In this document: one piece after another, positions 1 through 10,357 of the stretch
Layout: the number at the start of each line of letters is the position of its first letter
How positions within the stretch are numbered: the first letter of the stretch is position 1
Source of the DNA: Earliella scabrosa
Lineage: Eukaryota; Basidiomycota; Agaricomycetes; Polyporales; Polyporaceae
Direction of reading: 5' to 3'
Assembly: GCA_022605405.1 (NCBI GenBank)
Contig: JABYQQ010000006.1
Span: forward strand, 1,984,001 to 2,048,000
Length of the DNA: 64,000 bases
Notes under the pieces: model-generated
What the model was told of the DNA's origin: nothing
Seen by the model: the letters and a program-made list of their open reading frames with translations, nothing else
Databases searched by the model: none
Position numbers and translations under genes: made by a program

Positions 1-3000
1 TCCTGAGAACGACGCATGTCATATGTCGTGTAGTTGACGCGGAGGGTTCGGTGGTGATAGATTCGGTTGGCAAGGATGCGGAGGGAGCTGCGCTCAGCAA
101 CTGAGCACTCGGGTTCTTCGCCTTCATAAACCTTGCCGGAGAGGCGTGCCAGGAGATGATCGTAGAGGAGGGGCAGAAACGACTGTAGAGCAGAGTTAAC
201 TATAGGCTGTCCCAGGGCAAGCGGCTCTCATGACATACTTTGAATGCAGGGTCGTTGCGGTGATCTGAGACCCACGCTGAAAGGTCATCGTATGCGCGAT
301 CTGATTCGGCAACGTGATAGGGCGCTGTCGGTGGTCCGGACTGTGTGCGACGTGTCTTAGGCATACCCTGTCCTGTTTCGACGTCGCGCGGGGTTGTCTT
401 CCGGATCTGAGACGCCATGGTACGGATGTTCTGCCCAATTTGCACGTGTCGAGCAATCTGGCGGGCGTAGTTGTGCTTGTTCGTGCGTGCGTAGAAACGT
501 TTGACGTGACGGTGTTCCAGCTCTCCCTGAAATGGTAGTAAGTATTTAGGTAGCTAAACTGGGTTATTGAACGCACAGTCTGGGTTGTCCAGTTGTCGCT
601 GGGACCGAAACGTCGGATGGCTGAGACATAGTCACGGAGTGCGTGGTACTTGTAGGTCTTCATAGTGAACTGCTTGATTCTACGCCCGCTTGTTTTCGCT
701 CTTGATGACGTGGGCGGTGCAGCTTGCCCTTTCTTAGCCAGGGCGGCTCGCCGACGCCCACGGGCTGCACTCTCCTTGGGGAGCTCATAGGTGACGTACT
801 TTGCGCATGTCGTCCGCATGAAGCGACGGACCGACTGTCCAACGTGGACAGTCACCACCTCCAGAAGCTCGAGGGTGTCGTCGGTGTGGAGGCGGAGTTT
901 CGCCAAGCAGTGCCAGCATTGGTAGTCGAAGATGAGGTCCAGGATCACCTCGTTGTCCTCTTCATCGTCGGAAATTTTGGCGAATACAGCGTGAGAGCAC
1001 TAGTTGTGCAGGGACATGTCGTCAATCTCGCTTCCGACACACCTCCCAAGCTACATACCTGAAGAGCATCTTCGAAATCACGAGCCGCCATTTTTTTGAG
1101 GTCCGCCATGTTGTCGACGAAACGACGAATGGTACTGCGTCCAAACGTTGGGATCTTGCGGAATCTGGTGACACAGAATCAGGTCGGATTGCATGAGGAA
1201 TAATGCGGCCCCACAGTCACAACAAACCTCTCATTAAAGACTTGAACCTTGCCACCTCCCATCGAGTGCAAAATGCGCACGAGATGAGTCAGCGTGTTCT
1301 TCCACACACCGAGCTCAAACTCGTGCAAGAGATCGGGCACGTAAAGTGAGTAGACGTCCAAACCGTAGTCCGAGAGTTTGGCGGATAAAGCCGGCTTCAA
1401 TGACTGTTCAGATTAGATTCCAGAGTGATCAATATTGCGACTGACCCGAGTGGGGGTTAGAGACAACGGATCGAGGATGCGCTTGAGCCATACGCTGGTA
1501 AGGGGGACACCATCTTCAAAGAGCCACTTCCGCGCGAGCTTGATACGTCCCTGGATATAAGCGTTGTCGGTACGAGTCTTCCTGCGTCGAAAGTGATCGG
1601 CTCGGGTGCCCATATCAGGTAGATGATCCTTTTCTATCAGGCATCGCGGACATGGACATTTTGCAAAATACTTGAGACACGTTGCCAGTATTCTACACAA
1701 CGCATCAGGTCACATTCACAGAGGTTAAGAACAACTTGAAGACGCACTTTTCGACATAGTCTGCAGAATGTATGAAGAATCTCGGGAACATGCGCCGACG
1801 AATTTGGTCGCCGCACTCGACTACATGGCCGTGAGCGTATGCGTACATGAAACGATCATCTAGAAGTAGTAACATGACAGCTTGGTACAGCTCCCGACGA
1901 CAGAACGTGAGCATTTCTGGGCGAGGCGTGTCGCCGCACTCCTGGACATACCAGTCCGTGAAAGAGTCTGGCAGCTACAACAGCATATGTGAGAAGCGGG
2001 CTCATTTCAACCGTGACCAAGGGCGAACATACCGAAGGAACGTACGCGATGTGTTGCGCAGAGAATGATGACGGTCGTGCGCGTGAATACTTCGACTCGC
2101 TCCCATTGTACATATAGATCGGCCAGAGGGACGCCGTGCCGAAGTTTGCGAGGTGGGTGGAGTCGGAGTAGAGCATGATGGGGCCAGCGGCATACTCGAG
2201 GTCTGGGGGATCGTCAGGCTCGCGGGGCCGCGCGCGGATCGCGGCGTCGCACTCGATCATGGCGTCCGAATTGAATATGTCGGTGTATATGCGGGTGTCA
2301 CGGATGCGCCTACAAACCCGCTCTCCGGTCGAGTCGTCAGAGTTGGCGGTAGCGTCTTGCCGCCAGAACGTCTTGTGTGAAATCCAGTGGTAGTGAACGG
2401 CGTTGGGAGAGGTGCACGATTCCACGAAGGCATCGAGTAATGAGCGGACTAATACATTGTCGACCGTGTAGAGGGGAGCATCAGCCTCAGAAGCCAGATG
2501 ACACCCTTCCTTGGGTACACGGAAGGCGACCGACGTCTGGCGCCATCCCCGTTTCAATGGTAACGGCACCGTGGAAGGCTCTCGTTCGTGCGTCTGACTA
2601 GGCTGCCATCGCTCCATTCGGGCCTGCGCCGCCTCGATTGTGAAGCCGTCGGGAAAATGAGACGGCTCGAAGTCGGGAGCCTGGATGACGTCCTTGACCA
2701 GGGCATTGATCGCTTGATTGGACGACGAAGCAGGGTGAGCGTATTGCCATTGGAGGAGTCGAAACTCCGAGATGTTGTTCATCGGAGCATAGACCGGACT
2801 GGGAGAGGTGAGTGATGAGACGTGGTGGGACGGAGGGAGAAGGGACGGGGAGGATGAAGCTTGTGCGTTCGGAGAGCTTGGGTCCGGTTGGCCATGTCCG
2901 ATATCGTCGTTCTCTGCAATGCTGAATGCCACCGACGGCCCTCGACCTTCGGTGCTTGGAGCCGCATCCGGGAAAGCATCTGGGTCAAGGAGGTCGGCGA

Positions 3001-3636
3001 TGGTCTTGTACTCCTCGGGGTCGTGTTGCGGCTGGGAGTAGTACTCGCGATATATCCCGAATGCGTTCAGTTCGCTGCAGAACCCATTGGCTGACTCGGG
3101 CTCTGGGGTGGTCTGTTCCTGACGTATGTCCGGCTCTGTCTCGTACTCGATGGTGGAACTCGCCGGGTGCGGCGGACTGGGTTGACGTGGAGGCGGCGAG
3201 GGCGGACGCAAGTGTGCCGGAAGTCCTGCTAAGGTCGTGGGCTGGAAGTCGTTGAAGTGACGCGGGGGACGTCGGACACGACCTGCTCGACTGACATGGG
3301 CCGGATCGGGGGGAGGCGGAGGTGTAGGGACTCGGGGAGGGGAAGGCGTTCGCAAACGCTGTTGAATGGTTCATCAGAAGTTTGGTATGATGCATGGCGT
3401 GTACGCACAGTCAGATTGTCCCACTCATTCTGCTCGAGCTCTATCCCACCCCATTCCTCCTCTTGCGACTTTTGTTGTTTCTTCCGCGCACGATCTAATG
3501 TCTTCTTTGCTTTGCGCTTGTGCCCGACAGCATGGAGACGGGCAGAGAGGGCGGGACAATCAGTGGTGTGACGGCTGAGAATGCGATCGGTTTTGAAGCG
3601 GGCGCGACAGCCGGGGCAGAGAAGAGAGGCTGACAT
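1..3636 (-). CDS. Plavaka-type transposase gene, C terminus off the left edge
   Basis: Probable transposase of the Plavaka group of cut-and-paste elements. The N terminus (from ATG 3636) has a C2H2-like zinc finger (CPGC...H...C, residues 8-28) and a basic stretch. A long Pro/Ser-rich linker follows, then conserved blocks read from the minus strand: the SDSTHLANFG block near 2150, LPDSFTDWY with CRRELYQAV near 1900-1970, RRRMFPRFF and HSADY near 1770, CPCPRC near 1650, VPDLLHEFELGVWK near 1330, and the KLRLHTD...RRFMRTTC and FHALRDYVSAI-type C-terminal blocks between 950 and 600. Resolved exons are 3409-3636 and 2033-3358, with the next starting at 1974; several further small introns follow. 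The reading frame still continues at base 1, so the end is missing. The family assignment rests on the order and wording of these blocks. No clear frame damage was seen, but not every 3' splice site was resolved. Confidence 0.82.
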
Positions 3637-3868
3637 GAGACTATGGAGCGAGCATGGTGTCGAGTACTAGGAAGAGGTGTCGATGATGATCGCGAGTAAG
3701 AGAGACGCTGGCAACAAACCGTCTGTCACGGAGCACGTGATCTTGCAACAACGCAGTGGCCGACACTTTTGCGGAGTTCCAATGCACTGTGGCCTCTCAT
3801 TCATATATTTATACCGCCCTAGAAATCTAGAGGACCTCCACCTCTCTACTCTACCCTTCTCGCTGGCC
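3637..3868. promoter_or_regulatory. Shared upstream region of divergent Plavaka and DUF6698 genes
   Basis: These 232 bp separate two divergently transcribed start codons (3636 on the minus strand, 3869 on the plus strand). An AT-rich stretch around 3800-3812 (catatatttataccg) lies about 60 bp upstream of the plus-strand ATG and could act as a TATA element. The shortness of the gap suggests coordinated expression of the two genes; this is inference from spacing only. Confidence 0.4.
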
Positions 3869-5730
3869 ATGGGCAAGAATTCCGACCGCACTCGCATTCG
3901 ACGCGGGCGCAAGCGCCACGACAGACCACGCTCGAAGGAGCCTCGTCCCGCGGCTGTACCCGAGGCCGAGCGCGCCAATACCTCTACAGCCACCGCCGGC
4001 CCGCGTCGTCCTCGTCCACCCGCAACCACCACATCCACCACACTAACCCCCACGCGCCCCGAAGGCACCAACCTGCGACGCGAGTCGACCTCCACTCACC
4101 CCAGATCCGCCACCCCCCACGAGCAACGTGTAGACGAGACGCCGCAACCCGAGACGACGCCACCTTCGGCGTCGGATACGTCACGGGTCAGTGACCAGGC
4201 GGAGACTGGGCAGGAAGGCGAGGGGGATGACTCGTCCGAGGACTCATCGGAGGACGAGGAGACCTCCCATCCCGCTCGCAAGCGTCAGCGCCGTGACCGG
4301 GACATCAAAGACACCATCGTCAAGATGGCAGAGGACCTCAAGACGCGCCAGTGAGTTCACAAACCATCTCTATAGCTAACCTGACTGTAACCTCGCCCAG
4401 CGTTTCGCCATCGCTCGCTGCCTGGCACATGGCAGCGCGCAAGACCGCCTACACGCTCACGCCGTTCCCTCAAGCCCTCGTCGCGTTCACGCATGGACTG
4501 GACCTGACCATCGAATCCGATGACGACGAGAACGAGCCTACCGAGGCTGATGACCGCCCGTGAGTCGTTAGCTTACGCCTTGACAATGCGCTGACATATA
4601 CTATCTAGTAGTGAAGAACTCATCGAAGAATACAAGTTTCAATGCGAGCATCTTCTCAAGCACATGCCCAACCTCCAGACCGACATCGACTTTTTGCTCC
4701 TCGACCAGAGCTCCCTTATTGTGTATGCCAAATATGTATGTGCTTCCGCGTTTCGTAATGCAGTCACTTATGTTCTTCTAGATCAACAACCGGGCTTCGG
4801 CGGCGCGCGGTGACGACCTCGGGAAGATCACTACGAGAGCCATCCACTACATCGCCGAGTTGCCTGAGTTCGAAAACAGGTGGCCCCCAAAGACATCTCA
4901 GCACCTCGAGAAGGGCGAACGCGGCTGGAATAGCGTGATCACGGGCTACATGCTCGCTCCTCAAGACAAGATCGACCAATTCGACGCTGATCCTCCCAAG
5001 TATGTCCCCTTCTCACCGTGAGCTTATCCGTCTAACATCAGCCAGATTCTGCCACGACGTTCGCATGGGCGAGATTGTTGTCTCGGCGGATGATCTCCCA
5101 TACTTCCTCTACGACCAGTCACTTGCCAGCAAGACCGACCCCCTCGCTGGCTTCCTGCGCAGCCAGTTCCTCCTGCGGGTGAGAGCCCCTCTGCTGCAGC
5201 CGCGTGCTCTACTAACATGTCCCAAAGATCTTCAAGTGCATCTTCACGGGACCCAGCTCCGCCAACAGCCGTGGCGCGTCCGAGAAGAGCGCGGGTCGTC
5301 CTCCTCTCGTCGTCACTTACAACATCACCCACGTCGAGCCGCGCATGATTGCCTACACCGCTGTGCTTGTATGTCTTCCTCGCAGTCAACTGATCGCGCG
5401 CCGCTTACGTCGTTCACACAGGCCCGTTTCACCCTCAACTCGCAGACGTCGTGGTCGCGACGTGACAGCGACTTCCTTGCCCCGGTTTTCTTCAAGCGGA
5501 TCGTGGACGCTTTCAAGGCGAAGAAATTCGCTCGTGAGACCCTCGCCTGGTGGGACATGTAAGCCTCACTTCTTACAACCGTTGACAACCACGCTGACTT
5601 CATCCGCAGGCAGATCTTTGGCACTACGCGCAATGCTAACGAGGGTACTGACGCTGCTGCGCCGCCTCGCGCCGACTCTCTCGCCGCTCGTATGGCCGCC
5701 GCGATCGCCGCCGACAGTGCCGAGGACTAG
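3869..5730 (+). CDS. DUF6698-type protein, neighbour of Plavaka
   Basis: Eight exons with consistent phase (3869-4350, 4401-4559, 4609-4735, 4782-4999, 5046-5178, 5228-5368, 5422-5558, 5610-5730) give a 505-residue protein. The first about 160 residues are disordered, rich in Arg, Pro, Thr and Glu/Ser (acidic run DDSSEDSSEDEE followed by basic ARKRQRR). The C-terminal half is globular and matches the mushroom-specific DUF6698 pattern: DDLPYFLYD, GFLRSQFLLRIFKCIFTGPSS, a Gly/Arg loop, an AYTAVLARFTLNS-like strand, and a terminal LAWWDMQIFG motif. The molecular function of DUF6698 is unknown. Its head-to-head position with the Plavaka transposase suggests it may be a passenger of the same element. 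The reading frame is intact throughout, so it could be functional. Confidence 0.8.
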
Positions 5731-7178
5731 AATCTCTTGTATCACTAGACTGTTGTATCGCCCCTGTATCGTAGTGCCTTATAATGATTGTTTTGGATGC
5801 TACCGAGCGGAGTGCGTGTACGGTTGGAGAGGGCCAGTTTTGGATTGAGCTGCCTCGCATGATAATCTACCCACCGTCAATATTATGGATTGCACAGTCA
5901 ACCAGGCGATACAAACGCGACCTTGCCTGGCGACGTGTTACAAGATGACCGCTAGATATGTACTGACTTGGAGTGATATTGAATGCAAGGTGGTACTATA
6001 CAAGGGATGGCCTCTCCGTAACACGCCTATACAATGCCCACCCCGACAAGCCGAGGTTTACAAGATTCTAAGATCTTGTAAACGTATGTACGTGCCTATA
6101 TATCCTTTGCAAGGATCCCCCCTCGGGGCTGATGGCTGAAAGTGTCTATCCTAAATGCGGATCATGGGGAAGAGGACTCTTGCGCGTAGACCACCTCTCA
6201 GGTGTGTTTCCCATGGCCAAGGAACCCACCTGACGGATGGTCCGAGCCCCTGCCTGGGGTGTGCGAGCTGGCACGGCCGGCCGTTGATTGATTCAACCCA
6301 CACTTCGTCGTGTCTGAGTATCGCGGCGGATCAGGACGCCGAACCGCTCTCGGAAACGTCAGCTTGAGTCCTAGGCTACTACTACACTAGTCAAGTAGCT
6401 TGAAGTGCGTGAAACTACTAGGCGGAGCTTGTCGGACGGTAGGTTCCTTGAAGGCCAGGTCCTTACAACCTCATCAAAAATCCAAGATGAGACGGTGAAA
6501 TTTGCTGAGTCATATTGCATGTACGAATGGTAGACTAAGATGCCCGTTATGTTGCATATTAGGCGGCTAGTAGTGGTAGTGGTCGAGACGAGAGCCCGGT
6601 GCGCGACAGGGTGGGTGTATGATCCCCATTAGAAACCCGCGACTACGAGGTACGTGGCTTCGGAACTGCCAGTTGATTGCATTGCAATTCAGCAAGCAAT
6701 ATATGAATCTGTCACGACGAACAGTGAGCGGCTGCCCTGAGAGCTTGGATCCGGAGCATGGTACGACCTGGGTCACGCCAGCGGTTTGGCCGAGAACATC
6801 GGCTACACTGGTCATTACTATATGCGATTGAGTACCGGGGTGCCTGACGTTCAACACTGAAGACAAACCTCCATAAGAGTACCCACCCCGGAGGTCCTGT
6901 AGCCTAGAGTGCTGTGCTCCGGTCAGATATATCCCGCTCGGAGAAGAGTGTGACGCGCGCCTCACCGTTTTGATATGTTAGAATGCGACCGCCCGTCAAA
7001 TGCAAGGGAACGGCATCGGCGCGGAACGTAGCCACCTGTTGGATACCTCTCAGGCTGTCCTCCATGGTGGAGTCCTTGACATGCCCGATACAAGTCGCAC
7101 TAGCCCAGCCCTGCACCGATTTGTTACTGCGCCGACTTGGCACCACGGTGGCGTGACTGCGTCTACCGTCTACGGAGG
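5731..7178. other. Gene-free spacer, about 1.45 kb
   Basis: No open frame here looks coding on either strand; the ORFs present are short and lack family motifs or plausible splice structure. It may hold the right-hand end of the Plavaka-type element, since short tacaag-type words recur between 5938 and 6085 and a palindrome lies at 6056-6083, but no matching left end is in the window. The last 100 bp form the promoter of the next gene. Confidence 0.5.
6056..6083. repeat. 11-bp-arm palindrome downstream of the DUF6698 gene
   Basis: gtttacaagat (6056-6066) and atcttgtaaac (6073-6083) are perfect inverted copies separated by six bases. It could be a subterminal motif of the left-hand transposon or an RNA hairpin at a transcript end; nothing else supports either reading. 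Confidence 0.5.
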
Positions 7179-7186
7179 TATATAAA
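7179..7186 (+). promoter_or_regulatory. TATA box of first DUF3237 gene
   Basis: TATATAAA sits 62 bp upstream of the ATG at 7248, a normal distance for a fungal core promoter. Confidence 0.65.
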
Positions 7187-7247
7187 GGGTCAGGCAAAGG
7201 CACGTAGCTTCTGCATACCCTCTCAGACCACTCACCAAAGCACCATA

Positions 7248-7953
7248 ATGCGCGCCTTCTCTCTCTTTTCGAGTCTCCTCGCAGCCGTCTCCTCTGCTGT
7301 AGTCGCACACGCACAGGCTCCCCAGGCCGCGCAACCGCCGACGTTTGAGACACTCTTCGTTGGTTCGCTCTCACTCGGCCAGTTCTACTCGATCCCGAAC
7401 GGGACGTTTGGCACGCGTATCCATGCCATTGTGACAGGGTGAGTCCTCATCCTCATAACGCCATACCCACAACACTAGTGCTCACCAATGCTTTCAACCC
7501 CACCAGCGGTACCTTCACCGACCCGGAGGGTAACGAGGTTGCGACGCTCCTCCCGACGGCCGACACGGGCATCGTCAGCAACTCGGGCATATTCTTCCCC
7601 CGGGCGGTCTTGCCGTTGATATGGACGGCCGACAACAGGCTGGCGCACATTGAGTTGCAGGGTGTTGGGTACGTACAGTCCATATGGGGCCGCGGGCTGA
7701 CGAGAACTCATTGCCAATATTTCCCGTAGCGCCCTCTTTGCCTCGAACCTGTTGTACCTGTGAGCTCCGCATCTTCACATCATCTGATAGGTCGACGCTC
7801 ACCTGTGCAATCCTCGTTTCTAGGAGCCTCGAGACCGACTCGGAGCAATACAGCTCGCTCAACAGCCGCACCCTCCTTGGGAACATCACCTTTACTATGG
7901 ACGAGCAGGGCAATCCCAATTCAACGACCGTGACGGTGTTTGGGGCTTTGTAG
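7248..7953 (+). CDS. Secreted DUF3237-family protein, copy A
   Basis: Four exons (7248-7438, 7507-7668, 7730-7759, 7824-7953) join in consistent phase to a protein of about 170 residues. The first 22-25 residues form a classical secretion signal (MRAFS, a hydrophobic core, then AHAQA). The mature part begins FETLFVG and has the DUF3237 pattern of repeated beta strands: GTFGTRIH, a Gly-rich strand, LPTADTGIVSNSG, an IWTADNRLAH strand, and the closing LETDSEQYSSLNSRTLLGN motif near the C terminus. Exon 3 is only 30 bp. DUF3237 is a small beta-barrel domain of unclear biochemical function; secretion is inferred from the signal. Copy B lies 560 bp downstream with the same intron positions. Confidence 0.85.
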
Positions 7954-8516
7954 ACGGTTACCTTGCAGAAATCGCAGTCGGACGTAACGGGCTACAATCA
8001 GATAATGTACTAATGCACGATGTATATACTACTCACCCATAGTGACCTATTTATTGCCCACTGTTGCGTTACGGAGACGGCGTGATACTCTGTACACGTC
8101 AATGCATAGATTCTGGAAGTCCGAATACCGGTGCTGCGTTGGTCTCATCTGCACTAGTGAGGAAGTTGACTAACGTACCGGAGGGCACGTAATTTGGGAG
8201 TACGCCGTACAACAGTGATCCTCCCGACGCGCGGTCGCCGCGGAAATCGCAAGGATGCACTAAAGAGCGTCATGAAGGCACACATCAACATATCATGGAG
8301 CTCAGTTACGGCAGATCAGCAAATAATTATCCATACATGGGAGTGTGCATACCTCGTCGGACTGAACCTTGAGCTAGTACAGAGGGAAGCGAGAAACCAC
8401 TCCACCCGAAGCTCGAAGACGCATGGATCATATTGACGTACCTCGCAATTTCGGCAAACGCGCGGGCGTACATAAAACCCGACACACGCTCTGGTAGACA
8501 TCTCCCGTATAGCACG

Positions 8517-9221
8517 ATGCGCATCTTCTCCTTGCTGCCCACCGCACTCTCCGCGCTCTCCACGATCGGGCGCACAGCAGTCCCCGCGTCGCCGCCCCCC
8601 GAGTTTGAGACGCTCTTCGTCGGCAAATTCGCGGTTGCCGGCGACACGCTCACGACCAACGGCCCCTTCGGCACGCGCGTGCATGTGCCTATCTCTGGGT
8701 CAGTATTGTGACGCCCACCTCGTCCGCTGAACGTGCTGTGTACTCACCATTGGCGTTCTGCAACTCTGCAGGGGCAACGTCACCGACTGCTCCGGGAACC
8801 TTATTGCGACAGCGCTCCCTACTGCGGACACGGGCGTCGTCAGCAGCTCGGGGACGTTCTTCCCCGAGGCAGTCATCACGCTCATCTGGACCGCAGACAA
8901 CAAGATGGCATACCTGCACCTCCAGGGCGTCGGGTGAGCAGACGTGCTTCGCTATGTGCCGCTTGCCACGTGTTATCGCATCTCTGACTGTTCTCGTCAG
9001 GACGTTGACGACAGCAAGCATGGTATACGTGTAAGCCGTTCCTCTGTCCCGGGACATATCCTGTCGTTGACAATGATAATGTGTCCAACGCCCTTGTTAG
9101 ACACCTGGAGACGGACTCACCGCAGTATAGCCATCTGAACAGTCGCTTCCTCCTCGGGAACGTAACCTTCTCGGAAGACGACCCAACACATCCGATCGTG
9201 ACGTTCTTTGGCGTGGTGTAG
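8517..9221 (+). CDS. Secreted DUF3237-family protein, copy B
   Basis: Tandem paralogue of the upstream gene, with exons 8517-8698, 8772-8933, 9001-9030 and 9101-9221. Exon 2 (162 bp) and exon 3 (30 bp) have exactly the lengths seen in copy A and all three introns fall at the same codon positions and phase, so the pair arose by duplication of a spliced gene. An N-terminal signal peptide (MRIFS plus hydrophobic core) is present but shorter. Shared blocks are FETLFVG, GPFGTRVHV, LPTADTGVVSSSG, IWTADNKMA and LETDSPQYSHLNSRFLLGN. Differences include a Cys in the VTDCSGN loop that copy A lacks. A TATA-like cataaaa lies at 8471. Function unknown beyond likely secretion. Confidence 0.85.
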
Positions 9222-10357
9222 TAGGAGCGGTGTCAAGGGAACGTATGGGAGACCAAAACATGAATATGTGTACCGTATACACACGCTTCTATTTTTGTTT
9301 CCTGTGAGTCAGTAGAGGGGGGGGGGTTGGAGGATGCGCACCTCGAGCTGTGATGGTCATCGGATGCCGGATGTCCAGGGTCATCATCGCATAAGTCTGA
9401 GTCGTGTTATGGTGCGTCGTGGAAGCTCAGACATGGAAGCGGACAGGTCTTCCACCGCTTTGCCGCGCTCTATCTCTGCCTCCGCCGTTGAAAAGGACCA
9501 CTTGACCTGCCAAGGGACGACTCGGACAGAGGTTTTTCGGAGGCCTGGTTACGGATCAAGACGGACCAACAGCGTCGCGTGCAGACAAACCAATGGTGCT
9601 GGCACTAAGTTAGAAGGCATTTTCTACTCTGAAGTGATCGGATGGAGAGGTACTCACGCGTTTCCTGGGGTTTCACGATCTCGAAGGGGACCCTGCAGCC
9701 TGCTGGCACCTAGCTGAGGCTCCGGCGGAGTCCGCCATAACGAGCGGCGAATTCACACTGCAGTATAGACAGTTGTTACGGCGCCAGCAACGGCAGATAA
9801 AACCAAAAGGTCGAGCTCCAGGGCTGCCACGGCAGAAGCAGAGAAGGGTTCACGACTTCAGATATGGTGATGAGGAAGAGGAGAACTTGGAACGAACATC
9901 CACACCTGGCAAGCGCCCACAACGACGAACACAGCCACCGCACACCATTCGATCTCATTCGCTGAGTATGCGAAGACTTAGACGAGGCAAACCAAGCAAG
10001 AGCTAGTAGTATGCGATTGATAGCGATGACAGAGAACACGGAGAGAGAGACATGATGGTATATATACAATAGTGTTGTTACTCTTGGGTTCTACGTGCTA
10101 CGGAGTGGAAAGAGGAGTCGGAATGATGGAAGAGAAGTGGCCGATGACATGCCAGACAATGTATGTACAGGTGCACCTCCAACACAACACAACGAATAAG
10201 ATACGACCAATGCCCCAAGCTCAGCAGCCCGTGTCGACCCAAGTGACACCTTTTGCCGTCTACACCCAGAGAAGACCGTCTGTACCCCAGCCGCCCAGCG
10301 CATACCATGCGTCCCACCCTGGCACCGTAACGTGAACCCCAGACCCTCTCACTCAGC
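9222..10357. other. Gene-free spacer, about 1.1 kb
   Basis: Lies between the 3' ends of two convergent genes (copy B of DUF3237 and the RRM gene). It contains a short G run (about 9315-9325) and short ORFs with no recognisable content. The part next to 10357 is probably the long 3' untranslated region of the RRM gene. Confidence 0.5.

Noticed and set aside
9334..9717. 127-codon plus-strand frame between the DUF3237 and RRM genes
   Set aside because: No splice sites, promoter or domain; amino-acid composition is as expected from random GC-rich DNA.
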